Shown piece after piece: positions 17,506 to 25,772 of a DNA stretch of 64,000 nt. Location: the NCBI RefSeq assembly GCF_024807945.1, contig NZ_JANUFD010000002.1, positions 310,001-374,000 on the forward strand, read 5' to 3'. The translations under genes and the position numbers were made by a program. The DNA is from Pseudomonas sp. JUb42 (GTDB lineage Bacteria; Pseudomonadota; Gammaproteobacteria; Pseudomonadales; Pseudomonadaceae). The notes below the pieces were generated by a model, which saw nothing but the letters and a program-made list of their open reading frames with translations, was not told the DNA's origin and did not search any database. Numbering within the stretch: the first letter of the stretch is position 1; each line of letters opens with the position of its first letter.

Positions 17506-18537
17506 ATGACCGCTATCCAACATCCTGTCAGCCATAGCCTGCTGCCTGAAATCATCAGCGCCGTTATTGCTCGCGAACCGGGAACAGCCGACGTGCTCCA
17601 GAGCGTCGAGCGGCCGATGCCACAACCCCAGGCGGGCGAAATACTGATTCGGGTGGCGGCCGCCGGCGTCAACCGTCCGGATTTGATGCAGCGCAGCGGC
17701 ATGCCGGTACCGCCGGGGACTACCGATGTGCTGGGCCTGGAAGCAGCGGGCACGGTCATGGCCGTGGGCAATGGCGTCAGCGATTTCGTCCCCGGTGATC
17801 GGGTCATGGCCCTGCTTAATGGTGGCGGTTACGCCGAATATTGCGTGGCTTTGGCAACGCATTGCCTGCCCGTGCCCGCGGGTCTGCCCCTGGAAGATGC
17901 CGCTGGCGTGCCTGAAGCGGCCTTTACCGTGTGGCATAACCTGTTCGAGCTGGGCCGTCTGCGGGCGGGCGACATCGTGTTGATCCATGGTGCCGCCAGC
18001 GGTGTTGGCAGCTTTGCCGTGCAGTGCGCCCATGCCGCCGGGGCCAGGGTCATTGCCACTGCCGGTGGCGCAGAGAAAGTCGCCATGCTGACGGCGCTTG
18101 GCGTCTGGCGCGCGGTTGATCGCCATGAGCAAGACTTCGTCGAAGTGATCGTCCAATGCACCGAAGGGCGCGGCGTCGATGTCGTCCTCGACAACGTCGG
18201 CGGTCCATATGTAGCGCGCAATCTGGAAGCCATGGCTCCGGGTGGGCGCCACGTCAGCCTGTCGTTCCTGCAAGGGGCGAAGATCGAACTGGACCTGCAA
18301 CTGTTGATGCGCAAGAGCCTGAGCCTCACGTCCTCCACCCTGCGCCCCAAGAGCAGCGCCGAGAAGTCGCGCCTGGCAGCGTGCATCAAGGAAAACCTGC
18401 TGCCGTGGCTGGCGTCGGGTCAGGTGCGCCCGCTGATCCATAGCCGTCTGCCTCTGGAGCGTGCCGCCGATGCCCATCGCCTGCTGGAAAGCAATGCCAA
18501 TCTCGGCAAGGTGCTGCTGATCAACCCGGCCCCTTAA
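17506..18537 (+). CDS. Zinc-type alcohol dehydrogenase/NADPH:quinone oxidoreductase (PIG3-like)
   Basis: A 343-residue medium-chain dehydrogenase/reductase. The NADPH-binding segment IHGAASGVGSFAVQCAHAAGAR (read in parts, near residue 160) and the GroES-like N-terminal domain (EILIRVAAAGVNRPDLMQRSG) match the quinone oxidoreductase branch. The cysteine zinc ligands of alcohol dehydrogenases are absent. Start ATG at 17506 is 13 bases after the ATPase stop. A role in reducing an enone or quinone-like intermediate is plausible but inferred. Confidence 0.85.
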   Translation: MTAIQHPVSHSLLPEIISAVIAREPGTADVLQSVERPMPQPQAGEILIRVAAAGVNRPDLMQRSGMPVPPGTTDVLGLEAAGTVMAVGNGVSDFVPGDRVMALLNGGGYAEYCVALATHCLPVPAGLPLEDAAGVPEAAFTVWHNLFELGRLRAGDIVLIHGAASGVGSFAVQCAHAAGARVIATAGGAEKVAMLTALGVWRAVDRHEQDFVEVIVQCTEGRGVDVVLDNVGGPYVARNLEAMAPGGRHVSLSFLQGAKIELDLQLLMRKSLSLTSSTLRPKSSAEKSRLAACIKENLLPWLASGQVRPLIHSRLPLERAADAHRLLESNANLGKVLLINPAP

Positions 18538-18564
18538 TCCGACACCCAAGAGCGTAATGCGCCC

Positions 18565-19179
18565 ATGTTCAAACTGTATTTCGCCCCAACCTCGCCCTAC
18601 GTGCGCAAGGTCATGGTCAGCGCCCATTGCCTGGGGCTGAGCGAGCGGATCGAAAAGCTCGAATCGGCTGCCCATCCGGTCCGCCGCGATGAGCGCATCG
18701 CCGCCTTCAACCCCTTGGCCAAGGTTCCGGCCATGCAGACTGCCGATGGCCTGATGCTCTATGACAGTCGAGTGATCTGCGAATACCTCGACAGCCAGGC
18801 CGTTGGCTCGTTGTTTCCCCGCGAAGGCCAGCCACGCTGGCTGAGCCTGACCCGCCAGGCTCTCGGTGATGGCCTGCTGGATGCTGCCATGCTGGCCCGC
18901 TACGAAACGGTCGCCCGGCCCGCCGACAAGCAATGGGATGGCTGGCTCGACGGACAACTGACCAAGGTCTGGGCCGCCCTCGCGGAAATCGAGAAACAAG
19001 CGCCGCACTTCAGCCATGTTCCCGATGATATCGGCCTGATCAGCCTTGGCTGCGGCCTGGGCTATCTGGATTTTCGCTTTGCCAGCCTGAACTGGCGCGC
19101 CGGGCACCCGGCCACCGCCGCCTGGTTTGCCGAATTCGATCAGCATCCGGCGATGGTCGCCACCCGCCCTTTTGAGTAA
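18565..19179 (+). CDS. Glutathione S-transferase family protein
   Basis: A 204-residue GST. The N-terminal thioredoxin-fold domain has the catalytic-region SPYVRKVMV (Ser10), the cis-proline segment AKVPAM near 52 and the glutathione gamma-glutamyl-binding YDSRVICEYLD at 67-77. An all-helical C-terminal domain follows. Plausible activities are glutathione conjugation or reductive removal of a substituent from a pathway intermediate. It lies between the quinone oxidoreductase and the dehydroquinase-like gene with 15-27-base gaps, so it is an operon member. Confidence 0.87.
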   Translation: MFKLYFAPTSPYVRKVMVSAHCLGLSERIEKLESAAHPVRRDERIAAFNPLAKVPAMQTADGLMLYDSRVICEYLDSQAVGSLFPREGQPRWLSLTRQALGDGLLDAAMLARYETVARPADKQWDGWLDGQLTKVWAALAEIEKQAPHFSHVPDDIGLISLGCGLGYLDFRFASLNWRAGHPATAAWFAEFDQHPAMVATRPFE

Positions 19180-19194
19180 GCCCTGGAGTCCGTC

Positions 19195-19641
19195 ATGCCC
19201 CGCACCGTATTTTTCCTCAACGGCCCCAACGCCAACCTCTACGGTTTGGACAAGAGCGGCACCTATGGCAGCGAAAGTTTTGCCAGTATCGAAGCACGCT
19301 GCCAGCGCCATGCCAGCGAGCTGGGCCTGCAACTGGAGTTTCGCCAGAGCAACCATGAAGGCGTGCTGGTCGACTGGATTCAGGAAGCACGCTTGAACGC
19401 CGACGCCGTGATCATCAATGCCGCTGGCCTGACCTATAGCTCGGTACCGATTCTCGACGCCCTGCTGGCCTTCGACGGCCCCATCATCGAAGCGCACATG
19501 AGCAATATCTGGAAGCGCGAGAGTTTCCGTCATCACTCCTACGTGTCCAAGGCCGCCACCGGGGTGATCGCCGGGCTCGGCGCCCTGGGTTATCGATTGG
19601 CGCTGACGGCGGTGGCCGAACTGTTGGAGCACAAAGCATGA
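19195..19641 (+). CDS. Type II 3-dehydroquinate dehydratase-like protein with altered active site
   Basis: A 148-residue dodecamer-type dehydroquinase homologue. Family motifs are clear: LNGPN (8-12), SNHEGVLVDWIQEAR, IINAAGLTYSSV, and the ending RHHSYVSKAATGVIAGLG. Numbering matches the well-studied mycobacterial enzyme, and against it Asn12, Tyr24, Asn75, Glu99, His101 and Arg112 are kept. The lid arginine (Arg19) is Asp19 here and His81 is Tyr81. Both normally take part in catalysis or substrate binding, so standard shikimate-pathway activity is doubtful. The gene sits in a catabolic operon, overlaps the next gene (ATGA) and is far from any aro gene, which also argues for another substrate. 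Confidence 0.82.
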   Translation: MPRTVFFLNGPNANLYGLDKSGTYGSESFASIEARCQRHASELGLQLEFRQSNHEGVLVDWIQEARLNADAVIINAAGLTYSSVPILDALLAFDGPIIEAHMSNIWKRESFRHHSYVSKAATGVIAGLGALGYRLALTAVAELLEHKA

Positions 19642-20570
19642 CCTCGACCCTGGTGTTCCAAAGTCAGTTCGACAGTTTCACCGAATGGCGCGCCCTGCTC
19701 GCACCGCTGCTGCCGGGCGTGCATATCTGCCGCGACGATGAGATCGAAGACCCGGACAGCGTGCACTACGTGTTGACGTGGAAGCCGCCCCACGGTTTCT
19801 TCGCACGCTTCCCCAACCTGAAACTGCTGGTCAACCTCGGCGCGGGCGTCGATGCCCTGGTCGAGCGCGATGACCTGCCTGCCGTGCCCATCACCCGCGT
19901 CTCCGATCCGGACATGGGCCGCATGATGGCCAGCTATGTGCTGTTTGCCGTACTGCGTTATGCCCGCGACATTCCGGCCTTCGAACGCGCCCAGCGGGAA
20001 CACCGCTGGCACTATCTGCATCCGCGCCTGCCTGCCAGTGTCCGGGTCGGCGTGCTGGGTTTGGGCGAACTGGGCTCCTATGCAGCGCTGGAACTGGCGC
20101 GTCAGGGCTTTGATGTGCGGGGCTGGTCGCGGTCGCCAAAACAACTCGACGGCGTCAGTTGCGTGAACGGCATGGACTCGCTGGACGGTTTTCTTGGCGG
20201 CAGCAACATTCTGGTGGTCATGCTGCCCCTGACCGAACAGACCCGCGGTCTGCTCGATGCCGAGCGCCTGGCTTTGCTGCCCAAAGGTGCCTGCTTTATC
20301 AACGTCTCCCGTGGCGCCGTGGTCGATCAGCAGGCATTGACTGACGCTCTGATCAGCGGGCAGATCGGTGAAGCGACCCTGGATGTGTTCGACCGCGAAC
20401 CCCTGCCCCCGGAAGATCCACTCTGGGCACTGGACAATGTGCTGATCACCCCGCATCTGGCCTCGATCGCCATCCCCGCCAGTGCCGCCCGGCAAGTGGC
20501 CGACAATATCCTGCGCCTGGGCCGTGGCGAGGCCGTACTGCATCAGGTTGATCCGGCCCGCGGCTACTGA
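19638..20570 (+). CDS. D-2-hydroxyacid dehydrogenase, GhrA-like
   Basis: A 310-residue NAD(P)-dependent 2-hydroxyacid dehydrogenase. Key features: NLGAGVDAL (substrate carboxylate region near 75), the Rossmann motif VGVLGLGELG (about 135-144), CFINVSRGAVVDQQAL with Arg near 230, DVFDREPLPPEDPLW with the Glu, and the catalytic His in ITPHLASIA. The Trp/His-containing N-terminus and length fit glyoxylate/hydroxypyruvate reductase A. Direction in this operon (oxidation or reduction of a 2-oxo acid) cannot be told. It starts inside the stop of the previous gene. Confidence 0.88.
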   Translation: MTSTLVFQSQFDSFTEWRALLAPLLPGVHICRDDEIEDPDSVHYVLTWKPPHGFFARFPNLKLLVNLGAGVDALVERDDLPAVPITRVSDPDMGRMMASYVLFAVLRYARDIPAFERAQREHRWHYLHPRLPASVRVGVLGLGELGSYAALELARQGFDVRGWSRSPKQLDGVSCVNGMDSLDGFLGGSNILVVMLPLTEQTRGLLDAERLALLPKGACFINVSRGAVVDQQALTDALISGQIGEATLDVFDREPLPPEDPLWALDNVLITPHLASIAIPASAARQVADNILRLGRGEAVLHQVDPARGY

Positions 20571-20587
20571 AAAACCGGATAGCGGAC

Positions 20588-20610
20588 CTGCATCGGAAAT
20601 CCTGATGCAG
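20588..20610 (+). promoter_or_regulatory. Hairpin between the GhrA-like and DUF1028 genes
   Basis: CTGCATC (20588-20594) pairs with GATGCAG (20604-20610); a G-U and a G-C pair could extend the stem. It is not followed by a U-run, so processing or partial attenuation is more likely than a terminator. Confidence 0.3.
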
Positions 20611-20688
20611 AACCCCGGCAAAGGCTGTTTTACCGGATCGGTCGTGCCATTCCATCATGGCGGTCAGTACCCGACAGGATCACAGACC

Positions 20689-21363
20689 ATGACGTTTTCA
20701 ATCATCGGCCGTTGTGCCGAAACCGGCCAGCTGGGCATCGCCATCAGCTCATCGAGCATTGCCGTGGGCGCTCGCTGCCCCTGGTTGCGTCCCGGCGTGG
20801 GAGCGGTGTCGACGCAGAACATCACACTGCCGGCATTGGGCAGCCATGTACTGGATCAACTGGAAAGCGGGCAGTCCCCGGAACAAGCCCTGGCCACAGT
20901 GCCGACGTACGACAGGTACAGCCAGTTCCGCCAAGTCACCAGCATCGACAGCCAAGGCAACACCGCGTTCTTCAGCGGCAGCCAGACTCTGGGCTGCTAC
21001 CACGCGGTCGCCGGAGAGCAATGCGTCGGCGCAGGCAACATGCTGGCTGACAGCCGCGTCATCGATGCCCTGGTCAAGACCTTTGAAACTACCGGTGGGC
21101 CATTGGCCGATCGCCTGATCGCCGCCATGCAGGCCGCGCTTGCCGCCGGTGGCGAAGCCGGCCCGGTGCACTCGGCAGCGCTGAAGGTGGTGGGCGATGT
21201 GAGCTGGCCGATCATCGACCTGCGCGTCGACTGGGCCGAGCAAGACCCGGTGGGCGTACTGGCCGGACTCTGGACCGACTACAAGCCGCAGATGCAGGAC
21301 TACCTCACCCGCGCCCTCGACCCGACCAAGGCACCAAGCTATGGCGTACCGGGAGACGAGTGA
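20689..21363 (+). CDS. DUF1028-family protein
   Basis: A 224-residue protein that matches the DUF1028 family: MTFSIIGRCAETGQLGIAIS, then SSSIAVGARCPW and a long GVGAVSTQN segment, with a conserved VGAGNML near residue 120. DUF1028 proteins resemble Ntn-type hydrolases and are often found next to M20 peptidases or in peptide and amide catabolism clusters; the molecular function is not established. Here it is followed immediately (no gap) by an ArgE-like deacylase. The ATG was chosen over an upstream open stretch because the family start follows it and an AGGA lies about 9 bases before it. Confidence 0.83.
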   Translation: MTFSIIGRCAETGQLGIAISSSSIAVGARCPWLRPGVGAVSTQNITLPALGSHVLDQLESGQSPEQALATVPTYDRYSQFRQVTSIDSQGNTAFFSGSQTLGCYHAVAGEQCVGAGNMLADSRVIDALVKTFETTGGPLADRLIAAMQAALAAGGEAGPVHSAALKVVGDVSWPIIDLRVDWAEQDPVGVLAGLWTDYKPQMQDYLTRALDPTKAPSYGVPGDE

Positions 21364-22509
21364 ATGAATAGCAAGGAGATTCTGGCCGCACTGATCGGCT
21401 TCGATACCACCAGCCGCGAGTCCAACCTGCAACTGATCGACTTCGTGCGCAACTACCTGGCCCGTCATCAGGTGCCCTGCGAGCTGATCTTCAATGACGA
21501 ACGCAGCAAGGCCAATCTCTTCGCCACCATCGGCAGCGATGATCGGCCCGGTGTGGTGCTGTCCGGGCATACCGATATGGTGCCGGTGGATGGCCAGCCG
21601 TGGACGGTGCCGCCGTTCGAGATGAGCGAAAAGGACGGCAAGCTGTATGGCCGTGGCGCCGCCGACATGAAGGGTTATATCGCCTGCGTACTGGCGGCCG
21701 TCCCGGCACTGCTGGCCCAGCCGCTGCGCATGCCGGTGCATATCGCCCTGTCCTATGACGAAGAAGTCGGCTGCCTGGGCGTGCGCAGCCTGCTCGCCGA
21801 ACTGGCTCAGCGCCCGCATAAACCGGCGTTGTGCATCATCGGCGAGCCCACCGAACTCAAGCCGGTGCTCGGCCACAAAGGCAAGCTGGCGATGCGCTGC
21901 GACGTACACGGTGCCGCCTGCCATTCCGCCTTTGCGCCGCAAGGGGTGAACGCTATCGAGTATGCCGCCGAGCTGATCGGCGAACTCGGCCGCATCGGCT
22001 CCGGCCTGCGCGCCGAGCACCTGCAGGACCCGCGCTTCGATCCACCCTTCTCCACCGTACAGACCGGCGTGATCACCGGCGGCAAAGCGCTGAATATCGT
22101 CCCCGCAGACTGCCGCTTCGATTTTGAGATCCGCACCCTTCCCGACCAGAACGCCAAGGACGTCGCCCGGCAATTGCAGGATTACGCACAGCAACAGGTG
22201 GTGCCGAAAATGCAGGCGGTCAATGCTGCGAGCGGTATCCGTTTCTCCGAGCTGTCGTCCTATCCCGGCCTGGCTACCGATGCCCAGAGCGAAGCCGCCA
22301 AACTGATCGCCCAGTGCTGCGGCTCAAGCGAATTCACCACCGTGGCGTTCGGCACCGAAGGCGGCCTGTTCGACGCCGCCGGTATTCCCACCGTGGTATG
22401 CGGGCCGGGGAGCATGGATCAGGGGCACAAGCCGGATGAGTTTGTCAGTGTCGAACAGCTTGAGGGCTGTGACCGGATGCTGGAGCGGTTGATCCTGGCG
22501 TTGCGGTAG
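21364..22509 (+). CDS. argE: ArgE-type M20 deacylase (acetylornithine deacetylase-like)
   Basis: A 381-residue M20 metallopeptidase. Zinc ligands and catalytic residues are readable: His69 and Asp71 in LSGHTDMVP, Asp101 in RGAADMKG, Glu133/Glu134 in SYDEEVGC, Glu161 in IGEPTE, and a final His in PGSMDQGHKPDE. This is the acetylornithine deacetylase branch. Because arginine biosynthesis in pseudomonads does not need ArgE (ArgJ recycles acetyl), and because of the catabolic context, it may hydrolyse an N-acylated amino acid other than N-acetylornithine. It follows the DUF1028 stop with no gap. Confidence 0.82.
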   Translation: MNSKEILAALIGFDTTSRESNLQLIDFVRNYLARHQVPCELIFNDERSKANLFATIGSDDRPGVVLSGHTDMVPVDGQPWTVPPFEMSEKDGKLYGRGAADMKGYIACVLAAVPALLAQPLRMPVHIALSYDEEVGCLGVRSLLAELAQRPHKPALCIIGEPTELKPVLGHKGKLAMRCDVHGAACHSAFAPQGVNAIEYAAELIGELGRIGSGLRAEHLQDPRFDPPFSTVQTGVITGGKALNIVPADCRFDFEIRTLPDQNAKDVARQLQDYAQQQVVPKMQAVNAASGIRFSELSSYPGLATDAQSEAAKLIAQCCGSSEFTTVAFGTEGGLFDAAGIPTVVCGPGSMDQGHKPDEFVSVEQLEGCDRMLERLILALR

Positions 22510-22513
22510 ATCC

Positions 22514-22650
22514 CGTAGGAGCCGGCTCCCACAAAATGCGACAAACATAAATCGTGTGGGAGCGAGGCTTGCCCGCGAATAGGCCGGTACATCCGATGCA
22601 TCTTCATCAATCGGAATATTACCTTCGCGGGCAAGCCCGGCGCCAACGAC
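22514..22650. repeat. REP cluster between convergent genes
   Basis: GTGGGAGCGAGGCTTGCCCG (from 22556) faces CGCGGGCAAGCCCGGCG (to about 22643), enclosing about 50 bases. GGAGCCGGCTCC (22518-22529) just upstream looks like a shorter REP remnant. Confidence 0.75.
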
Positions 22651-22658
22651 GATCACCT

Positions 22659-23573
22659 TCAACTCACCCACTCCACCGTCTGCAGCATCCGCCGATAAGG
22701 CGACTGCGGTGCATTCATTTCCAACTCGATGGTGTCGATCAGGCAGGCCAGAAATTTTTCCGCAGCCGGGCGCAAGGGTTGGCCGCTGCGGCTGATCGCG
22801 CCGACCAGAGCGCTGCCCACCGGATCGCGCAGGGGCAACGTGCACAAACCCTCGCGCTGGGCGCAGACTTCCACCAGAGGCCAGGGGAAGATGCTGAGCA
22901 TATCGGTATCGCGAAGCAGGCTCAGGGTAATCGACAGCGAGTGGGAAAAATGCACGTGGCCCGGGGCGACGAACTCGCCATCGTGGCGGGCGGACATGAT
23001 CCAGTCGGCAAAGGCCAGTTCGTCCAGAGAGCGGCAATCCGCCAGTGGATGTCCGCGCCGTGCCACCACGGCGCAATCTGCGGTGAACAACGGCACGTAG
23101 TTCAGATCGACGTTGGAGCACTGGCTGTCCAGTCGCCCGATAAACAGGTCCAGGCTGGCATCGCGCAGCCGTGGATAGGCAATCGAATGCAGGCCTTCGT
23201 GCAGCTCAAGTTGCACATGGGGAAACTGCTGGCGAAATTTCACCATCACCTGGGGCAACAGGGTCATGGCCAGCCAGGGCGTGACCGCCACCGACAGCCG
23301 TCCGGTCAATTCACCTTTGCAGTCGGCCACCACATGAGTAGCGCTGTCCATCTGCGCGACCAGCAACCGCGCCTGGACCAGCAGGCGCTTGCCCGCTTCG
23401 GTGAAATCAATGCCCGAGGTGTTGCGCACCAGCAGTTGCAGGGAAATCTCGCTTTCCAGCTTCTGCACGGCCTTGGTCACCGCCGCTGGCGAGGTGTCCA
23501 GACGCTTGGCCGCACCACGGATACTGCCTGCGTCGGCGACAGCCACCAGGGCGTTGAGTTGATAGAACTTCAT
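22659..23573 (-). CDS. LysR-family transcriptional regulator
   Basis: A 304-residue LysR protein with the N-terminal helix-turn-helix (LNALVAVADAGSIRGAAKRL, then TSPAAVTKAVQKLESEI). The effector domain starts near residue 90 (GRLSVAVTPWLAMTLLPQVM). It is divergent from the M20D hydrolase gene, which it probably controls, and convergent with the DUF1028-ArgE operon end, separated by a REP cluster. GCAGGT precedes the ATG. Confidence 0.88.
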   Translation of the reverse strand: MKFYQLNALVAVADAGSIRGAAKRLDTSPAAVTKAVQKLESEISLQLLVRNTSGIDFTEAGKRLLVQARLLVAQMDSATHVVADCKGELTGRLSVAVTPWLAMTLLPQVMVKFRQQFPHVQLELHEGLHSIAYPRLRDASLDLFIGRLDSQCSNVDLNYVPLFTADCAVVARRGHPLADCRSLDELAFADWIMSARHDGEFVAPGHVHFSHSLSITLSLLRDTDMLSIFPWPLVEVCAQREGLCTLPLRDPVGSALVGAISRSGQPLRPAAEKFLACLIDTIELEMNAPQSPYRRMLQTVEWVS

Positions 23574-23773
23574 GGATACCTGCCGTTGTTAACCCTGGGT
23601 TGCCGCGTTCAACGCCAATTGCCTTTTTGGCCCCGGCCCACGCGCCTATGCTGGGCCACGCGACGCCGCATTGGCGCCCCAGAACAAAGCGCCTGCTCCG
23701 CCGTGGAGCGCGTGAAGCAGCGGTTCAGGCCGCCAATGCACGGCCACGCCCAGACTATGGAAGAATCCTGCCA

Positions 23774-24949
23774 ATGCCGCACCTCCAGCAGAAATTGCAG
23801 ACCATCGACGCGCAGATGCGCGAATTGCGCCAGCGCATCCATGCGCATCCCGAACTCGGCTACGAGGAATACGCCACCAGCGACCTGGTGGCCGAGCGTC
23901 TTGAGCAGTGGGGTTACGAGGTACACCGCGGAATTGCCGCAACCGCCGTTATCGGTACGTTGAAGAAGGGTAGCAGTTCCCGGATCCTGGGCCTGCGTGC
24001 CGACATGGATGCCCTGCCGATCCTGGAAAAGACCGGCCTGCCCTACGCCAGCCAGATTCCCGGCAAGATGCACGCCTGCGGACATGACGGCCATACCACC
24101 ATGCTCCTCGCAGCGGCCAGGGTGCTGGCCGACGACATCGAATTCGACGGCACCCTGCGCCTGATCTTCCAGCCTGCCGAAGAGGGCCTGGCCGGCGCCC
24201 GGCGGATGATCCAGGAGGGTGTACTCGAACAATTTCCCTGTGACGCCCTGTTCGCCATGCACAACATGCCCGGTTACCCTGCTGGCAAGCTGGGCTTTCG
24301 CGCCGGCGCGTTCATGGCCTCGGCCGATCAGATCAAAGTCACGGTGCACGGCCACGGCGGCCACGGCGCCATGCCCCATCAGTGCGTCGATCCGGTGGTG
24401 GTCTGCGCAAGCATCATCATGGCCTTGCAGACCATCGTTTCGCGCAACGTCTCACCTCAGGAAATGAGCGTGATTACTGTCGGCTCCATTACTGCCGGCA
24501 AGGCCTCCAATGTGATCCCTGACAGCGCCGACATGCTGATCTCCGTGCGCGCCTTGAACAACGCCGTGCGCGACAGCCTGGAGGCCCGCATCAAACATCT
24601 TATCCACGCCCAGGCAGACGCCTTCGGGGCCCGCGCCGAGGTGCACTACAGCGCCGATTACCCGCTGTTGATCAATGACCCGGCCATGACCGAGTTCGCC
24701 ACTCAAGTCGCGCGGGACTGGCTGGGCGATGAGCAAGTGCTGACCGATATTGCGCCGTTCAATGGCAGCGAAGATTTCGCCTGGTTCCTGCGCGAGCGGC
24801 CCGGCTGCTACCTGATCATCGGCAATGGCGAGGGTGAGCAGAGCTGCATGATTCACGACCCCCGCTACGACTTCAACGACGACATACTCATGCGCGGTGC
24901 CGGTTACTGGATCAAACTGACCCAGGCCTACCTGGCGCCACGCAGCTGA
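23774..24949 (+). CDS. M20D amidohydrolase (hippurate hydrolase/IAA-amino-acid hydrolase-like)
   Basis: A 391-residue M20D peptidase. Metal-site motifs: HACGHDGHTTMLLAAA (Cys then His, near 98-113), FQPAEEGLAGAR (Glu-Glu near 132), MHNMPGYPAGKLG (His near 155) and a final His in SCMIHDPRYDFND. Such enzymes cleave N-acyl or N-aroyl amino acids. ATG at 23774 was preferred over the upstream in-frame ATG, which lies before the conserved family start. It heads a plus-strand group with a binding protein and a PhyH oxygenase, under the divergent LysR. Confidence 0.87.
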   Translation: MPHLQQKLQTIDAQMRELRQRIHAHPELGYEEYATSDLVAERLEQWGYEVHRGIAATAVIGTLKKGSSSRILGLRADMDALPILEKTGLPYASQIPGKMHACGHDGHTTMLLAAARVLADDIEFDGTLRLIFQPAEEGLAGARRMIQEGVLEQFPCDALFAMHNMPGYPAGKLGFRAGAFMASADQIKVTVHGHGGHGAMPHQCVDPVVVCASIIMALQTIVSRNVSPQEMSVITVGSITAGKASNVIPDSADMLISVRALNNAVRDSLEARIKHLIHAQADAFGARAEVHYSADYPLLINDPAMTEFATQVARDWLGDEQVLTDIAPFNGSEDFAWFLRERPGCYLIIGNGEGEQSCMIHDPRYDFNDDILMRGAGYWIKLTQAYLAPRS

Positions 24950-24987
24950 TTGCTTCACCTACCCTGTCGACCTTCACGAGGCCTCAA

Positions 24988-25767
24988 ATGCTGCGAATCA
25001 ATCTGCAATACGCCGCTCTGATCAGCGGGCTGGTGCTGGCCTCCTCGGGCCAGGCTGCCGAGGTCATCCGTTTCGGTGTCGACCCCAGCTACCCGCCCTT
25101 TGAACAGAAACAGCCGGACGGCTCCCTGGCCGGTTTCGATATCGACCTGGGCAACGCCCTGTGCGCGCAACTCAAAGCCCGCTGCGTGTGGGTCGAACAG
25201 ACCTTCGACGGCATGATTCCGGGCCTCAAGGCGCGCAAGTTCGACGGCATTCTGTCGGCCTTCAGCGACACCCCTGCGCGCCGTCAGCAGGTCGACTTCA
25301 GCCGACGCCTGTATGTGGCGCCGTCCTCGCTGATCGCCAGGAAAGGCTCCGGCCTACTACCGGCCCCGGCGGCACTGAAGGGCAAGTCCATTGGCGTGGT
25401 GCAGGGCTCGTTGCAGGAAAGCTACGCCAAGAGCGAATGGGCACCGGCCGGAGCGACCATCCAGTCCTACCAGACCCAGGACCAGGTCTTTGCCGACCTG
25501 ACCTCGGGACGCCTGGACGCCTCGTTCCAGGCCTCGGCTCAGGGTGACAGCGGCCTGCTGCAAAAAACCCAGGGCAAGGACTTCGCCTTTGCCGGCGAGC
25601 CGATTACCGACAAGAGCATCATCGGCAACGGCGTCGCCATCGGTATCCGTAAGGACGACGCAACCCTGCGCACGCAACTGGATAGCGCTATCGCCGCCCT
25701 GCATACCTCCGGCGAATACCAGCGTATCGCCAGTAAATACTTCAGCTACGACGTTTCGGGTGAGTGA
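24988..25767 (+). CDS. Polar amino-acid-type ABC transporter substrate-binding protein (ArgT/HisJ-like)
   Basis: A 259-residue family 3 binding protein with a signal peptide (MLRINLQYAA to SGQAAE). The mature N-terminus IRFGVDPSYPPFEQKQPDG, then GFDIDLGNALC and ILSAFSDTPARRQQVDFS give the family signature, with Arg in 'TPARR' in the ligand-anchoring position. This looks like a lysine/arginine/ornithine or histidine-type protein. No permease or ATPase lies beside it; it may hand its ligand to the fused permease-ATPase at 11293-12816. Confidence 0.87.
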   Translation: MLRINLQYAALISGLVLASSGQAAEVIRFGVDPSYPPFEQKQPDGSLAGFDIDLGNALCAQLKARCVWVEQTFDGMIPGLKARKFDGILSAFSDTPARRQQVDFSRRLYVAPSSLIARKGSGLLPAPAALKGKSIGVVQGSLQESYAKSEWAPAGATIQSYQTQDQVFADLTSGRLDASFQASAQGDSGLLQKTQGKDFAFAGEPITDKSIIGNGVAIGIRKDDATLRTQLDSAIAALHTSGEYQRIASKYFSYDVSGE

Positions 25768-25772
25768 CCGCG

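Noticed and set aside
17482..19632. 716-codon open frame on the minus strand
   Set aside because: It lies opposite the quinone oxidoreductase, GST and dehydroquinase genes, which have family motifs. GC-rich DNA often leaves the complementary strand open.
20749..22194. 481-codon open frame on the minus strand
   Set aside because: Antisense of DUF1028 and ArgE; no motif, and no ribosome-binding site at its start.
22554..23963. 469-codon open frame on the plus strand
   Set aside because: Covers a REP cluster and is antisense to the LysR gene; low-complexity translation.
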